Source: Epiperipatus broadwayi
Taxonomy: Eukaryota > Onychophora > Udeonychophora > Euonychophora > Peripatidae
Reading direction: 5' to 3'
Assembly: GCA_028023455.1 (NCBI GenBank)
Contig: JAQFVV010012535.1
Span: 1,426,001-1,490,000, forward strand
Length of the DNA: 64,000 nt
In this document: piece by piece, positions 1-13,431 of the stretch
Position numbering within the stretch: position 1 is the first letter of the stretch
Layout of the letters: every line of letters begins with the position of its first letter
Notes under the pieces: generated by a model
Told to the model about the DNA's origin: nothing
Database searches by the model: none
What the model saw: the letters and a program-made list of their open reading frames with translations, nothing else
Translations under genes and position numbers: made by a program

Positions 1-3000
1 AATAAACCAATACCTTGTGAGAAGAGGTTGAAATAAATCTTTTGTTAGACATAAACCCAGACATATAGTTTTTGTAGAGATATGTGGAATAGGCATGGAC
101 TGATCAGAGGTTTAAATAAGGATACTTTCATCTTAGTCATAATAAAGTATTTATAAAACACTGAAAATAATAAATAGATGTACAAATACATTCAATTCAA
201 TCTTTGTTTACCATGTTTCTAACTAATCATTATGTAAAAGCTTTTATCATTTATTGAATGGTATATGTCAGTTGTATGATAGCTAATGAAATATAGTTAT
301 CATAGTGCTTTCTATAATTAGTAAGAATATTTACATAAATTTGACATATTTTTTCATTCCTGTGAACAAGTCCTTTTTTTAAAGACAATACTTTTGTATT
401 ATCAGAATTTAAAAATTTATATTTAAAATTCATGTTTTTTGTTTTTTTTTTTTAAATTTTGAATTATTATTAATACTAAATGAATATTAAAAAAAATAAA
501 AAAAAATAAAGCAAGATTGCATATATATATATATTGTACCCTGCCAATAGGACAACAACCTCTAGATGATATGCCAGATCCCTACATTGGGCTATCCTAT
601 GGCTTTATCTAGGTATCATTTAAGAATCTTACCATTTTCTCAATTATCTTTGGTCAATATTAACAATTGTGAGACTCTTCTATCCTATCAACAAGATTAC
701 ATACCCTTTAACATTAAATGAATACTAAAGTATTTATCCAATGACATGAGAATACATAGACACTCCTCCTTATTTATTATCTACATACTCTCATGACTAA
801 CAATCATGATTAAATGACTATAATAAAACATCTATAATTATTAACTTTCAATTAACTAATGAAGAATATATACTATCATGTTATTGTATATTGAATGTTA
901 TTATTATTACTTCTATAGGATTATAATTAGCAATAATCATAATAATAATTTTATACTAAGGAGATCCCAGAATAATCATTGATTTTTAATTAGTTATTTA
1001 ATCCACTTATAAAATATCAAGAGGGATTTTATTGAACTCTATAGATAGTGTCTCAATTAAGAAAAGACTTATAATCTGAATCTATAATCAAAATTGTACT
1101 CCTATTTTATATTTATTCCCTAATACTTACTCTTAAACTAATATTATTATCTAAATTATAATTAGATTTGATACTTTCAATAATAAATAGTTCATAATTT
1201 AATTTCTTATAAATAAGCATACTTTAATAATTTGCAATATCAATGACTTATGGGATCAAGGCAGCTTACAATAAATTAAAATCTCTTTTAAGAAATGTGT
1301 GCTTAATTGATTGTTATATTGTTCTAAACTGGATTACTCTTATTTCCATCTCAAATTGTACACTTTGAGTTCATGTGATGTAGTGACAATGACTCTCACA
1401 AAAGAAATGCAACATTTAATACTCAAGTTTACTTTCAAAGCAACAACTTTAATCATATTATTTACAAAATATTATAATATATATTTTAACCAACAGGTAA
1501 TTTAAAATAACAATAGTAATAAAATTATATACCAATATAATATAATAACACTATAAACAATTGAAAAATTTCCATTCCCTTTTAGATATTTATAATAAAA
1601 AAAAACCTTTTCATATAATATGGTGCTATTGTGATATTTATCTTTACATTTTTTTTTTTTTAATATCACAAATCAGGTGTTTCCTTTAGATCATCATTCT
1701 TCCCTTCTTTTTACAATTATCAACCATTATAAGTTAGGCGTTAAATTAGAAAGACAAATTGGAACATAATAACTATTGTATTTTTGTTTCAATACAATAA
1801 TCTTATTATAATACAGTGAAATTTCACTTTTGGGGTATTTTTAGATACCATGATATTCATCCTTTGATCCTTATTTATTTATTTATTTCTAAGAAGATAT
1901 TACGATAATAATTATAAAATCATCAATTAGTTTTTTTGATCTCAAACTTCATCTTCCTGTAGTTTTATTTTCAACATATATATATACTAAAATACAACCA
2001 ATAAGAATTTTATACTGTGTACTATTAAATCTGAACCCCTATATGTCCTTGCAATAGTTTTAATGTACAATTTATGAGATTCGGTTAAATATTAATAGAC
2101 CACCCTTTGGTGTATTCTAAATAAATTACCTATCTCTGTGTTATCTAACAACTTAATTATTACCTTCATATTTCTAACTTATATTTGTTTGATATCTTTC
2201 TTATAACTGTTTCTATAAATTACTAGCTAAAATTACTTATAATTTCGTCTGATTATCTTAGATTGTTCATCATAAAACAGAAGATCAAATTTAAAATATC
2301 GTTTTTCGTTTATAATATTGTATATTTAAACACCAATCTATACCATCTTCATAATATACCTATTGTCAACTACTTTTATGATACATTTCATTAAATCATT
2401 AATCATATCTATTGATTTTAATTATGTAACAATATTTGATAAAAACATAACTTTTAAAATAAATAATGACAGAGATAACCAAATTAAATCAATTATTAAT
2501 TTCACTATCTATTGATCTATCCCCACCCACCTCCATTGTAATAATAACTATATTTAAAGTATAGAATTAATATATACACAATTGTGATATTGCAAGCTTT
2601 TTTTTCTCTCTTTAAATATAAATTCCTAAACAAACAAAAAAACTAACTTTTACTGGCATTACAATCGTTCCATAGAATTCAGACTGGTTGCACATCAATA
2701 TTATTATCACTTTCATTTCAAACACTACACTATTTGCATGTTAATATTACAATCATTTTTGCTCATTTTGTTCTCATTCAAAGATTATTACAATTATCAA
2801 AATTTACACAACGTCAGGTTATTGACAATGTAGCAGTTTTTTTTGTTTTCCTTTAATTAAAGATTATCTGCAACTTGTCTTATATGTTTGATTTAAATAT
2901 TCCTTGCACTAGTAATAAATGATTCAGCATTTGATTAATTCCTTGCTTATTTTTGGTTACTATTATTACTAAGAAGAAAGCATTTCCCATTTTCTTTTAG

Positions 3001-4307
3001 CAATAGAATACGATTACCTCCCACAGACGTTTTATATTTCCTAATGCACTAAGGTTTATTTCATCTGTTATTCAATAATTTATTCTCCTTGCATATTTAT
3101 TCTTTATTAAATATTTTCTGGGATAGTTTTATTCTCTTACACTTATTCTTTTTCTTTTTTTTCAATTCTGGATGATAAATAATGCTTTCATTCATGCTAG
3201 AAGACCGCTGTTATTCCATACACATATAAATATAATCATCATTTAACCTTTATAACACTCAGTATAATTTTTTTAAAACTTGACATAAAAGTAATATTAA
3301 AATTAGTACTGCTCAGTTTTAATCATTTCTTCAATTAAAATTTTATTCAAACATGCTTTAAAATTTATCTTTGAATACAGTGTATACTTTTCCATTCACA
3401 CCTAGTTCTGTTATTATCTATTACTACTTTAGTTCTAGATAATTTTAAAAGTACATACTTATCTCTGTCAGAAATAATTTGCCTTTTATTTATCCCTAGC
3501 TGATAAACTTGATCTTGACCAATTATTTTGACTCGTATGAAACATGAATAGTTCAACTAGTTTAGCAATTAAATCCAGTGTAAATATAGTACTCCCAAGG
3601 TTTTCCTTTAGTAAGTTTCTTCCTTGGTCACAATTTGGGATACACATACAATTTGTTCTCTTCATTTTATATTATTTTCTCCATATAACAATTTCAAGAA
3701 ATTTTTCAAAAACCATTAATTGTTGAGTTGCCCATAGAGATCAATTTAATTTACTCTTGCATTTTAATGCTTTATAACCTATATCATTTAAATTATTACA
3801 TAGACAAAATTCATTACTTCTTTTTTTTCCTTCAAATAATAATAATATTTAAATAATTTTTTGCAAACTTTTAGGGTAAAAAACAAAGCAAGTTACTTGT
3901 TAACTTTTTTTTAAAACCTCAACAACCACAACACATAAATTCCACATAAAAAACAACCACAGCACCCCACCCTCAGAGGGGGAGATACAACCACCCACCA
4001 AAAAAAAAATGTGGGTGTGTTATTTTTTATTGTTTTTTAGCCCCAACCACCACCAACAAAAAATAAATATTCTCTATAAAATTATTAATTTAATAAATAA
4101 TAAAGAAAAAAGAAAAAAAAAAAAATAAATGATTGGTATTTTTGGGAAGAAAGGAAAAAGAAAAAGTTATTAGATTTTTGAAAAAAGAAAATTATTTATA
4201 TTTCTACAACACAAATTAAAGTTAAAGGGAAAAAACAAAGAGAAGAACAAATTGGCAGATGTATTGAAAGAAATATTATCAAATTCACCACTTTCTTTAT
4301 TTAATTA
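1..4307. other. AT-rich stretch without a recognisable gene
   Basis: No protein or RNA homology was recognised on either strand. The sequence is AT-rich with homopolymer runs and a short AT microsatellite near 521-534. A C-rich patch at about 3940-4060 has its G on the other strand. The minus strand at about 3365-3720 is open for longer than its surroundings (63 codons in one frame) and may be a decayed transposon reading frame, but no family motif was found. The right edge is the 3' end of the minus-strand LINE copy. Confidence 0.5.
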
Positions 4308-6790
4308 TATCTTATATAAATGCAATTCATTCACTCTATTTTGAACACTTTTTAGCAAAACCTTTTACTGTACATATATGTATACACAATCTTACATTTC
4401 AACTTTCCTGCAGTCTTCTTCAGAGCTATGATATAATGAACAAAATAAAATACATAACTATATAATTAATACCATTAAAAAATGTAAACAATAAAAAAAA
4501 ACATACCAAATAACAAAACATAATAAAACTGAAATAAATATAATCAAACCCAAATAAAATACCCCAGTTAATATAAAATATACAATATTTAGCTCCACCT
4601 TAATAAAATACTTAATAATTTTATTTTCATACAATTCTCAGTTCACCCTTAATTCATTTATTAATATTCTTTTTCATTTTCAAGTCATATAATATCTATT
4701 ATTTTCTTATTCATGCTTCTGTTGTTAATAATATTTTATATTTATCTTCTTTTATTAATATCCAAAAACTATACATATTGTAATCTTTTAACTTAATCAC
4801 TGTTACTTTAATGTTTTAAAAGTAAAGAAAAATGTTTTTTTTGATGTGATGTGATGCACTGTGACTTCTCCTTAAACAGAGTCAGGAATCTCTCAACAAC
4901 TATGCCCAAAGAAACCTGTTTGCCACTTTACTTTCCCTTTCCATTCCCCACCCTAAGTTTTCCCATAATCTGCTCCATCCCATTTCCACAACATAATCCT
5001 TGTCAACTCTATGGCCTTTATATCTAAATCCCCCATATCTTTTCCCAAACCCAACATAAAAACCAATAACCCACTTTCTGTATAATCACTTTGTTCATAT
5101 TTATTCTTCCATAACTTCATTATTTGTACCTTTTCTGCTTTCAAGCATTTACATTCAATTAACAAATGCTTAATATTTTGTATGCCTTCCTTACACAATT
5201 TGCAGACTAAATCACCCACATTTTTCCATTTACATGTATATTCTCTTGTTGCTAAAGATCCTATTTGAGCCTTAAACAATAAACTACTTTCCTTGCTATT
5301 ATCATAAATTAACTCACACCCAATGTTCCATTTACTTTTATATATATTTAACCTCTTTTTACTCTCCATACTAGTTTTCCATCTCTCCAACTCCCTATTT
5401 TTTATTATGCATCTATTCTTTTATCCCATTCTTTACCACTATAACATTCAACAATCCTAACACAATCATCCCATCTTTTATACAAGTATATTGATATAAA
5501 TTCTTTATCCAAATCCTTTGCATACTGCATTGCCTTTCTCACCTATCTTGTTCCCTGCCCTTTAAATTGTAATCCAATTAAAAACTATTTTAGCTATTCT
5601 TTTATTATCCATAAACTGCGACCTACCAAACATTTTTATTTTACTTTTTGCATCTCTCATATAAAAACTTAACCATCCCATTTCTTCTTGAATGGCCTCC
5701 CTTGCTGTCCACACATCTGCATCTAATGCATGTCTTCCTACTTCCCTTTGTACCTTTTCTAAATAATATAATACCCCTCTACTAACACATAATGCAACAT
5801 TACCATATGTTAACCCTGCTACTGCAATTCCCTTCCATACAATTCTAGTTACATCATATTTATTATATGAAAACTCTGTTAATTTCTTTATCAATTCCAT
5901 TCTTTTCTTTGCTTCATTTATCAATTTTTTCTCCCATTCATCCTAGCAATTTTGCTGATTACTTAAGATGATTCCCAAATAACTATATCTATTCATCACA
6001 CTTAACTTTATATCCCCCAATAAAAATTCTACATCTTCTCTTTCCCCAGTATTAACCATCATTATATTTGATTTTTCTTCACTAAATGTAATGTCCATCT
6101 CTTTACCCACCCTTGCATATGTCCTCAGCATAACTTCCATATCTTCTCTTCTTTCTGCACACAAAAATATATCATCCACAAAAAAAAAAAGACCTGACAA
6201 AGTATATAATTCCTTGCCACCTATTAACATTATCTCTATCCCTCTTCCTAATCTTTCTATTGCTCTCTCCATTTCACTCAAATACAACAAAAACAAAATT
6301 CATGACATAGGCATCCTTGCCTTAGTCCCACCCCATTTTTAACTTTAACTGATTCTATATTCCTTAACTGATGCATATAGTAATTATTTTCATATAATTT
6401 CTTAATAATATCCACTAAAGCTTCATCCATTCCCAAATTTTCTAAACTTACCCATAATCTATTTCTATTTACTCTATCATATGCCTTCTCTATATCTATA
6501 AAACTCATATATAACTGTCTACCTGAATTATCATAATTATTTTTTTAATTAGCTCCCTTTATTACACATTATCTAAACTAATTATCTCTATAATCACTAC
6601 AACTCTTTATTTATATTTATTTTATTTATACACTTTAGTTTTTATTATTATTATATAACTATCTTATAAATTTGTACTATACTATTTTATATATAAATAT
6701 GCTACTAAGTTTTTATTTCATTAAACATACTATCTATAAATATATCCACATTTACACTCCTAGGTAACCATATTATGTTTTTATTTTCTT
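4308..6790 (-). mobile_element. LINE copy A (minus), internally deleted
   Basis: This is the reverse complement of the LINE copy at 7150-10835, matching along nearly its whole length. Shared parts are the 3' untranslated end (rc of 4308-4950), the C-terminal coding region, most of the RT, and a 5' segment (6590-6790 pairs with about 7150-7330). About 1.1 kb of the RT N-terminal half present in copy B is missing between roughly 6520 and 6590. The element lies on the minus strand, so its 3' end is at the left. Placement in a LINE clade is uncertain; the tail with a C-x2-C...H...C cluster resembles zf-RVT tails of I/jockey-like LINEs. Confidence 0.75.
4953..6520 (-). pseudogene. LINE reverse transcriptase remnant, copy A
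   Basis: Minus-strand fragments at 6508-6278, 6296-5943, 5924-5562 and 5390-4953 read in order as part of a non-LTR RT. The first carries FIDIEKAYDR (RT block with the first catalytic Asp). The second carries FVDDIFLCAE, the Y/F-x-DD box, with both aspartates intact. The last holds a zinc-binding-like cluster, CKLCKEG followed by H-L-L-I-E-C, near its middle. Frameshifts and stops separate the pieces, so no full protein can be made. The RT region upstream of FIDIEKAYDR is absent because of the internal deletion. Copy B carries the same domains in the opposite orientation. Confidence 0.75.
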
Positions 6791-7149
6791 TTTATAGAAT
6801 ATGTAGTTTCTCCCACATATTTATAAAATGCAAACGTTTAGATAATGGGATTGATAACAAAGATGTGGGGGAAATATAAAAGTAAGATTAAAATAGCATT
6901 TGGCAGATAATAAATCACACGAAGAAAACATGGCACAAATTTACACAAAGTTCAATGAAAACGATGTTACATACAGACAATATTAAAGAAAGGAAAATAA
7001 AAAAAGCAATACTAATAAAAAAGATAAAACAAAAATGTAATAGAGACTCTGGGATTAGGATGATCTTATTATAAATATAGTTGTTAAAAAAGATATATAG
7101 AGGAAAATATATAGAGAAAATTACTTGTAAATGAATTATGGGTTGTAAA
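6791..7149. other. Spacer between the two head-to-head LINE arms
   Basis: About 360 bp between the points where the inverted match fades. It is AT-rich and has no recognisable coding sequence. It may be further 5' LINE sequence kept by only one arm, or the original target DNA. Confidence 0.4.
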
Positions 7150-7324
7150 ATAATGATTACATAAGAGTATAAACACGGATATACTTATAGATATTACATA
7201 TTCATGAAATAAAAACTTAGCATCATATTTACATATATAACAATATAGTATAAATTTGTTATATAATAATAGTAATAAAAGTTAAAGTGTATAAATAATA
7301 TAAAAATATATATAAATAAAGAAT

Positions 7325-10073
7325 TGTAGTTGATTACATTGGTAGAAAAAGAGATAATGAATAAAGTACGGAAAATTAAGGTGTTTGATAATGAAGAGAC
7401 AGTATGTAATAGTGATCATAATTTCTTTGTAATCGAAATGGTTAGTAATGTGATGGAGAATAGAAATAAAAGTAGAAACAATAGTAAAAGATGTGGATAG
7501 AGAGTGAATGATAAGAATGAGTTGGAAGAGTATAAAATACAAGTTGAAGAAACCATTGAAGAGTTGGTTGGGGATGAGTGTAAGGACTGGTGTGATGAAA
7601 TAGAAAAAGTGGCAAATAGGGTTTTAGGTGAGAATATTCAGAAGAGTAAAAGTAATAAAAAAATGAGAGTTAGTAAAGGAGGAAAAAAGCATGCAGAGAA
7701 TATAAGTGTGCTATTAAGAACAAAGAAAGTGAAAAAGATATTAATGCTAAATGGGAAAAGTACTTAGAAAAAAAGAACTTAGCTATAATAGATAATTATA
7801 GAGAGAGAGAATGGAATTGAATAGTAAATTGTGGAAGGATATTAATAAAAGTGGAAGAAATAGGAGTAAAAAAAATTGGAGTTACATTAAAAGGAGAAAT
7901 GTAGGGAAGAGAGAGATAGTATTACTAGATGATGAGGGAATAGAGTGCAGCTCTAGAAAAGAATTAGAGAGAATCTTGAATAGGTATGTAATGGATATAG
8001 AAAAGATGTTAGATGTGAAGGACAGGGGGATAGAAAATATGAAAACATATAGTAATGGGAATATTAGATTTACAGAAAATGAACTGAATGAGGCAGGGAA
8101 GAAATTGAAAAGTGGAAAGGCAAGAGGTTTAGATGGATGGATAGCAGAGATGGTAATGAATTTAGAGCATAGAGCAAAAGTAAAGCTATTAACATGTTTT
8201 AATAAGATGACAGAGAAGAGAGTATTTTCGGGTAGTTGGAGTAATACAAGAGTAAGATTATTATTTCAAGAAAAGGTTCATAGAAAGTTAAATAATTATA
8301 GACCAATAGTGGCAACATCAGTTTTATACAATGTTTTTTTCATATATGCTGGAAGAGTTGCAAAATGGATGGAAGAAAATAGTATAATGGGGGAAATGCA
8401 AGATTTTAGGTAAGATAGGTGTATAGGAGATAGTTTATTTGTAGTTACACAACTTATGGATATGAGTAGGAATTCAGGTAGACAGTTATATATGAGCTTT
8501 ATAGATATAGAGAAGGCATATGATAGAATAAATAGAAATAGATTACGGGTAAGTTTAGCAAACTTGGGAATGGATGAAGCCTTAGTGAATATTATTAAGA
8601 GATTATATGAAAATAATTTACATATGAATTAGGAGATATAGAATCAGTTAAAGTTAAAAATGGGGTGGGACTAAGGCAAGAATGCCCTGTCACCTATTTT
8701 GTTTTTGTTGTATTTGAATGAAATGGAGAAAGCAATAGAAAGACTAGGAAGAGGGATAGAGATACTGTTAATAGGTGGCAAGGGAGTATATACTTTGTCA
8801 GGACATTTTTTTCCAGATGATGTCTTTTTGTGTGCAGAAAGAAGATATGGAAGTTATGCTGAGGACATGTGCAATGGTCGGTAGAGATTAAATTTAGTGA
8901 AGAAAAATTGAATATAATGATGATTAAGACTGGGGAAAGAGAAGACAAAGAATTTTTATTAGGGGATATAAAGTTAAGTGTGGTGGATAGATATAGTTAT
9001 TTAGAAATCATCTTAAGTAATCAGAAAAATTGCTTGGATGAATGGGAGAAAAAATTGATAAATGAAGCAAAGAAAAGAAAGGTATTGATAAAGAAATTAA
9101 CAGAATTTTTATATAATAAATATGATGTAGCTAGAATTGTATTGAAGGGAGTTGCAGTAGCAGGGTTAACATATGACAATGGTGCATTGTGTTAGTAAAA
9201 GGGTATTAGATTACTTAGAAAAAGTACAAAGGGAAATAGGAAGACATGCGTTAGATGCAGATGTGTGGACAGTAAAGGAGGCAATTCAAGGAGAAATGGA
9301 ATGGTCAAGTTTTTATATGAGAGATGCAAAAAGTAAAATGAAAATGTTCGGTAGGCAATTTATGGATAACAAAAGAATAGCCAAAATAGTATTTAATTGG
9401 GTTACAAGTAAAGGTCAGGCAACAAGATGGGTGAGAAAGGTAATACGGTATGCAGAAGATTTGGATAAAGAATCTATATCAGTGTACTTGTACAAAAGGT
9501 GGGATGATTGTGTTAGGAGGATTGTTGAGTGTTATAGTGGTAAGGAATGGGATAGAATAGATGCATTAATAAAGAATATGGAGTTGGAGAACTAGTATGG
9601 AGAGTAAAAAGAGTTTAAATATACATAAATGTAAATGGAACATTATGTGCAAGTTAATTTATGATAATAGTAAGGAAAGTAGTTTATTGTTTAAGGCTCG
9701 AATGAGATCTTTAGCAACAAGGAAATATACACATAAATGGAAAAATATGGTTGATTTAGTCTGCAATTTATGTAAGGAAGGCATAGAAAATAATAGGTAT
9801 CTGTTAATTCAATGTAAATGCTTGGAAGCAGAAAGGGTACAAATAATGAAGTTATGGAAGAATAAATATGAACAAAGTGATTATACAGAAAGTGGGTTAT
9901 TGGTTTTTATGCTGACTTTGGGAAAAGATAAGCAGGATTTAGATATGAAGGCCATGGAGTTGCCAAAAATTATGTTGTGGAAATGGGATGGAGCAGATTA
10001 TGGGAAAACTTCGGGTGGGGAATGGAAAGGGAAGGTAAAGTGGTTAACAGATTTCTCTCGGCATAGTTGCTGA
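7325..10073 (+). pseudogene. LINE endonuclease (end)-reverse transcriptase remnant, copy B
   Basis: Successive open stretches at 7504-7767, 7811-8413, 8699-8884, 8869-9195, 9173-9595 and 9597-10073 form one broken pol-like gene. Visible motifs are SDHNFF (endonuclease histidine motif, about 7410), KARGLDGW and NYRPIVATS (RT blocks 1-2), FIDIEKAYDR at about 8500 in a stretch with no long ORF, FFPDDVFLCAE at about 8810 (the catalytic DD kept, the preceding residue changed to Pro), and a C-terminal CNLCKEG...C cluster in 9597-10073. Only one stop (TAG at 9593-9595) separates the last two parts. At least four frameshifts or stops make it inactive. It is more complete than copy A. Confidence 0.75.
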
Positions 10074-10747
10074 GAGATTCCCGACTCTGTATAAGGAGAA
10101 GTCACAGTGCATCACATCACATCGTGTTATAAATTTTTTTTACTTTTAAAATATTAAAGTAACAATGGGTAAGTTAAAAGATTACAATATTTATAGTTTT
10201 TGGATATTAATAAAACAAGATAAATATAAAATATTAATAATAGAATGAATAAGAAAATAAATATTATATGACTTGAAAATTAAAAATATTAATAAAAGAA
10301 TTAGGGTTGAATTGAGAATTGTATGAAAATAAAATTATTAAGTATTTTAAGGTGGAACTAATAAAACTAAAGTTTAAATTTATAAGGAGTAGAAATACTT
10401 AGGAGATTATTAAAAATAATAAAAATAAATTAGTTGTTCATGAATATGTATATATACAGTCAGGAATACACATGTATAATTTATATATATTTTATATTTA
10501 TATTGTATATTTTATTTTATATTAACTGGATTATTTTATCTGTATTTGATTATACTTATTTATTATCTTTTGTTATATATATATATATATTATTAATTTT
10601 ATTGTTTATGGTTTTTATGGTATTAATTATAGTTATGTATTTTATTTTGTTCATTATATCATGGTTCTGAAAAAGACTGCAGAACAGTTGAACCATAAGA
10701 GTGTGTAAACATATATGTACAATAAAAGTTTTTGGTAAAAAGTGTTC

Positions 10748-10835
10748 AAAATAGAGTGGATGAAATGCATTTATATTTGAAGAATATTGCCGAAATAGAG
10801 TGGATGAATTGTATTTATATTTGAAGAATATTGCC
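10748..10835 (+). repeat. 44-bp tandem repeat at LINE 3' terminus
   Basis: Two head-to-tail 44-bp units beginning AAATAGAGTGGATGAA and ending GAATATTGCC, differing at about four positions. They sit at the end of LINE copy B. Copy A shows only the start of one unit at its own 3' edge. Terminal tandem units like this often serve as the 3' recognition end of LINE RNA; that role is inferred here. Confidence 0.8.
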
Positions 10836-12139
10836 GGCCTTGACATTTAGAAAGGAAGTTATCTATACTGTCTGAAAGACTTGCTTTTGGATGGAAATAT
10901 GGAGTACAAAAATTATAGGCATTGGGTGATGAGGTATTAATAGTAAGAAGATGTTTAGAGGGAAATAAAAGATATCTCTTTTAATGAGAGAAAAATAAAA
11001 TGGAAATAGATTTGTAAAACTAATATTTAATTGGGGTTTTGTGAATGGAGAAGCAAATGCTTATGTTACAATGCAAGAAATTGACAGGTAGAAAACATGT
11101 ATTTATACAAAAAAAAAAATGGGATAGCTGTGTTATAAACATATTCCAAGTAAGTAATTATGAGAAGCAAAAAGATTAGTAGCCAAATTGACCATTTTAA
11201 AAATAAAGATGTGAAAAATAATTTTAAAAAGATATGAAGTATGAAAGTATATGGTAACACTAAAAGATACTTATTGTAATGTGTGAAAAGATAATAAATT
11301 AAAATTTTAGAGAAATGAAGAAAAAGTAGATAAAATTTAAATTCTATACATGGATTATATAGAAATGAGGAATTTACTTACAGGTCATAGGAAGTTTCAG
11401 GGAAATAGGATGATAACAGGGTAGCAACATGTTAGACTGGAAATAGGATGAAAGTAAAAAAATTAAAATTTTAGAGAGATGAAAAAAAAGTAGATAAAAT
11501 TTAAATTCTACACATGGATTACATAGAAATGAGGGTATGGAATTTACTTGCAGGTCATAAGAAGTTTCAGGGAAGTAGGATGATACAGGGTAGTAACTTT
11601 TTCCATACAATATCAATCATATGATGTTAGATTGGAATTAGGATGAAATGTGGATGGAATTAAAAAAAAAATCTTTTACTTTTTGTTTATATTTTTTATA
11701 GTAAAAATAAAAAATATAAGAGGGTATTAGAACTGATAAAACCATTATTAGTAAAATGGAAGAGAAATTGTTAGTGTTGATATAATGTGTTGTATTTAAT
11801 AATTATATGAGCATGACTTTGAGTTAATAAAATTGTAAAATTAAACTTTGATAGACTACAGCATATTTGCAAATGATCTACTCAATAACTTATAAATTTA
11901 GGATAACATTAGCTCAATCTGAATAATGTTGAAGTAGTTAAGTATCCAGTCATGTCATATGATTCAATGAACAATCTATTTTTACAGGATAGGGATGAGT
12001 TAAGAACTTAGAGAAATTAAAATTCTGGAGAATTTTTGGAATTCTCACAAATATACTCTCTAAAAGTTTAAATGTAACTTGAAGAACTTTATGGAACATA
12101 ATGATCTCTATTATAATATTTGTTAAACATGTAAGCTGA
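10836..12139. repeat. Non-genic stretch with a 164-bp tandem duplication
   Basis: No gene recognised. A unit beginning AATTAAAATTTTAGAG at 11297 repeats at 11461 (period 164). It includes the shared words GGAATTTACTT and GTTTCAGGGAA, and the second unit ends near 11610. The rest is AT-rich unique sequence. Confidence 0.6.
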
Positions 12140-12763
12140 CAATATAAGTGTTCAATGGATTTTCTCAAAATATGAAAATAAACAGCTACAAATATCTTGG
12201 TTAGATTATTAATACAGATAGAAACATAATGTATGAAATTAATCATAGAATTAAACTTAGTTGGAGTGTTTTTGGTAGAAATAACTTGATACTAAAAGGA
12301 AATATGCCTATGTGTTTGAAAGGAAAGGTTTTTTAATAAATGTGTTTTACCAGTTCTTACTTATGGATCTGAGATTTGAACACTTAACTAGAAGAGCAAT
12401 ATTCATATCACACAAAGAAGTATGGAGAGATGCATATTAGGAGTAATAAGTAGAGATCGAAAATGCAATATATGGGTAAGAGAACAAACAGGTGTTATTG
12501 ATCTCATTGAAAAAATTAAAAAACTGAAGTGGAGTTGGGCTGGACATATTGCTAGAAGAAGTGATAATAGATGGGCAATTGAAATTTTAAACTGGATTCC
12601 AAGAGATTGTAAAAGATCCAGAAAGAGACCACATGTGAGATGGATGGATAAAATAAGAAAGTGTGCAGGGGTGATGTGGAGAAGAGAAGCTAAAGATCAG
12701 AGAAGATGGTTTGAACTTGGAGAGACCTTCATCCTGCAGTGGACTGATAATGGTTGATGATCT
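12140..12763 (+). mobile_element. RTE LINE 3' fragment (copy 3)
   Basis: Matches the last ~640 bp of the RTE element at 26.9-30.1 kb. It starts inside the RT connector region and ends in the same TGATGAT tail after the stop codon. The open frame 12422-12757 (111 codons) encodes the RTE C-terminus, with motifs KLKWSWAGHIARR and RPHVRWMDKIRKCAG. An upstream frame break near 12330 separates it from the preceding RT sequence. It is 5' truncated, which is typical of LINE copies, and is not functional. Confidence 0.85.
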
Positions 12764-12939
12764 TTGTATTATATAAATAATCATACTTAGGTTAATATAG
12801 ATTTGGTCATATTCAATTTGTTTTCATGGTGTCTGGCCAAATATTCAACTTCTCTTTGTTTAGTGTTATTAATGCATATATAAAATAAAAATTAATGAAC
12901 TTTAATTTTTTAGAATATATATCAGAAGTCAAGATTTCT

Positions 12940-13210
12940 GACTCAATCTTTGACAATAGTCTCTTGATAAATGTTGATAAATGTCAGTAGTCTCCTAAGT
13001 GTAAGGAAAAAAATGAAACTGCACAATAGCCAAAATAACAATAAAACCTAAGGTTCAGAAAACTGTTAATTCTAATAATTTTTGACAACAAGCTCATGAT
13101 AAATGTTGATAGAAATTTCCTTAAGTGACGGGGGGGAAACTGCATAATAGCCAAAAGAAGAATAAAGCCTAAGTTCAGAAAACTCTTTGATAATAGTCTC
13201 ATGATCAATA
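12940..13210. repeat. 121-bp tandem duplication, also dispersed
   Basis: The word AAACTGCACAATAGCCAAAA at 13016 recurs with two changes at 13137 (period 121), each followed by AATAAAxCCTAAG and TTCAGAAAACT. A third related copy lies at about 16690 (AAACTGCATAATAACCAAAG). No coding potential was seen. Confidence 0.65.
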
Positions 13211-13431
13211 TTCTCTCTAGGAATAGATTAACTTTTAGCTAAAGATACAATAGCTGAGCACACTAAACTGACTGTGCAACAAAAAAAAATATGTCAAGAT
13301 GTCAAACTATAGCATTTATTTGCACTTTTACATATAAAATAGCTTATATATAATGAAATATTGTAGAACTTAAAAATAATAACAAAATTTGATAATAATA
13401 ATTAGTCTAATTTTTCATCATTCTTTATGAT

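Larger units (their letters stand above)
7150..10835 (+). mobile_element. LINE copy B (plus), 5'-truncated
   Basis: Non-LTR retrotransposon of the same family as copy A, in opposite orientation. In order it holds a 5' segment shared with copy A, the end of an APE-type endonuclease domain (VDYI, then SDHNFFVIE at about 7330-7440 with a frameshift between), a linker, the RT, and a C-terminal domain with a Cys/His cluster. A 3' UTR follows from about 10075. The 3' end is two tandem copies of a 44-bp unit (10748-10791 and 10792-10835). The N-terminal endonuclease is missing, the usual result of 5' truncation. Confidence 0.78.
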
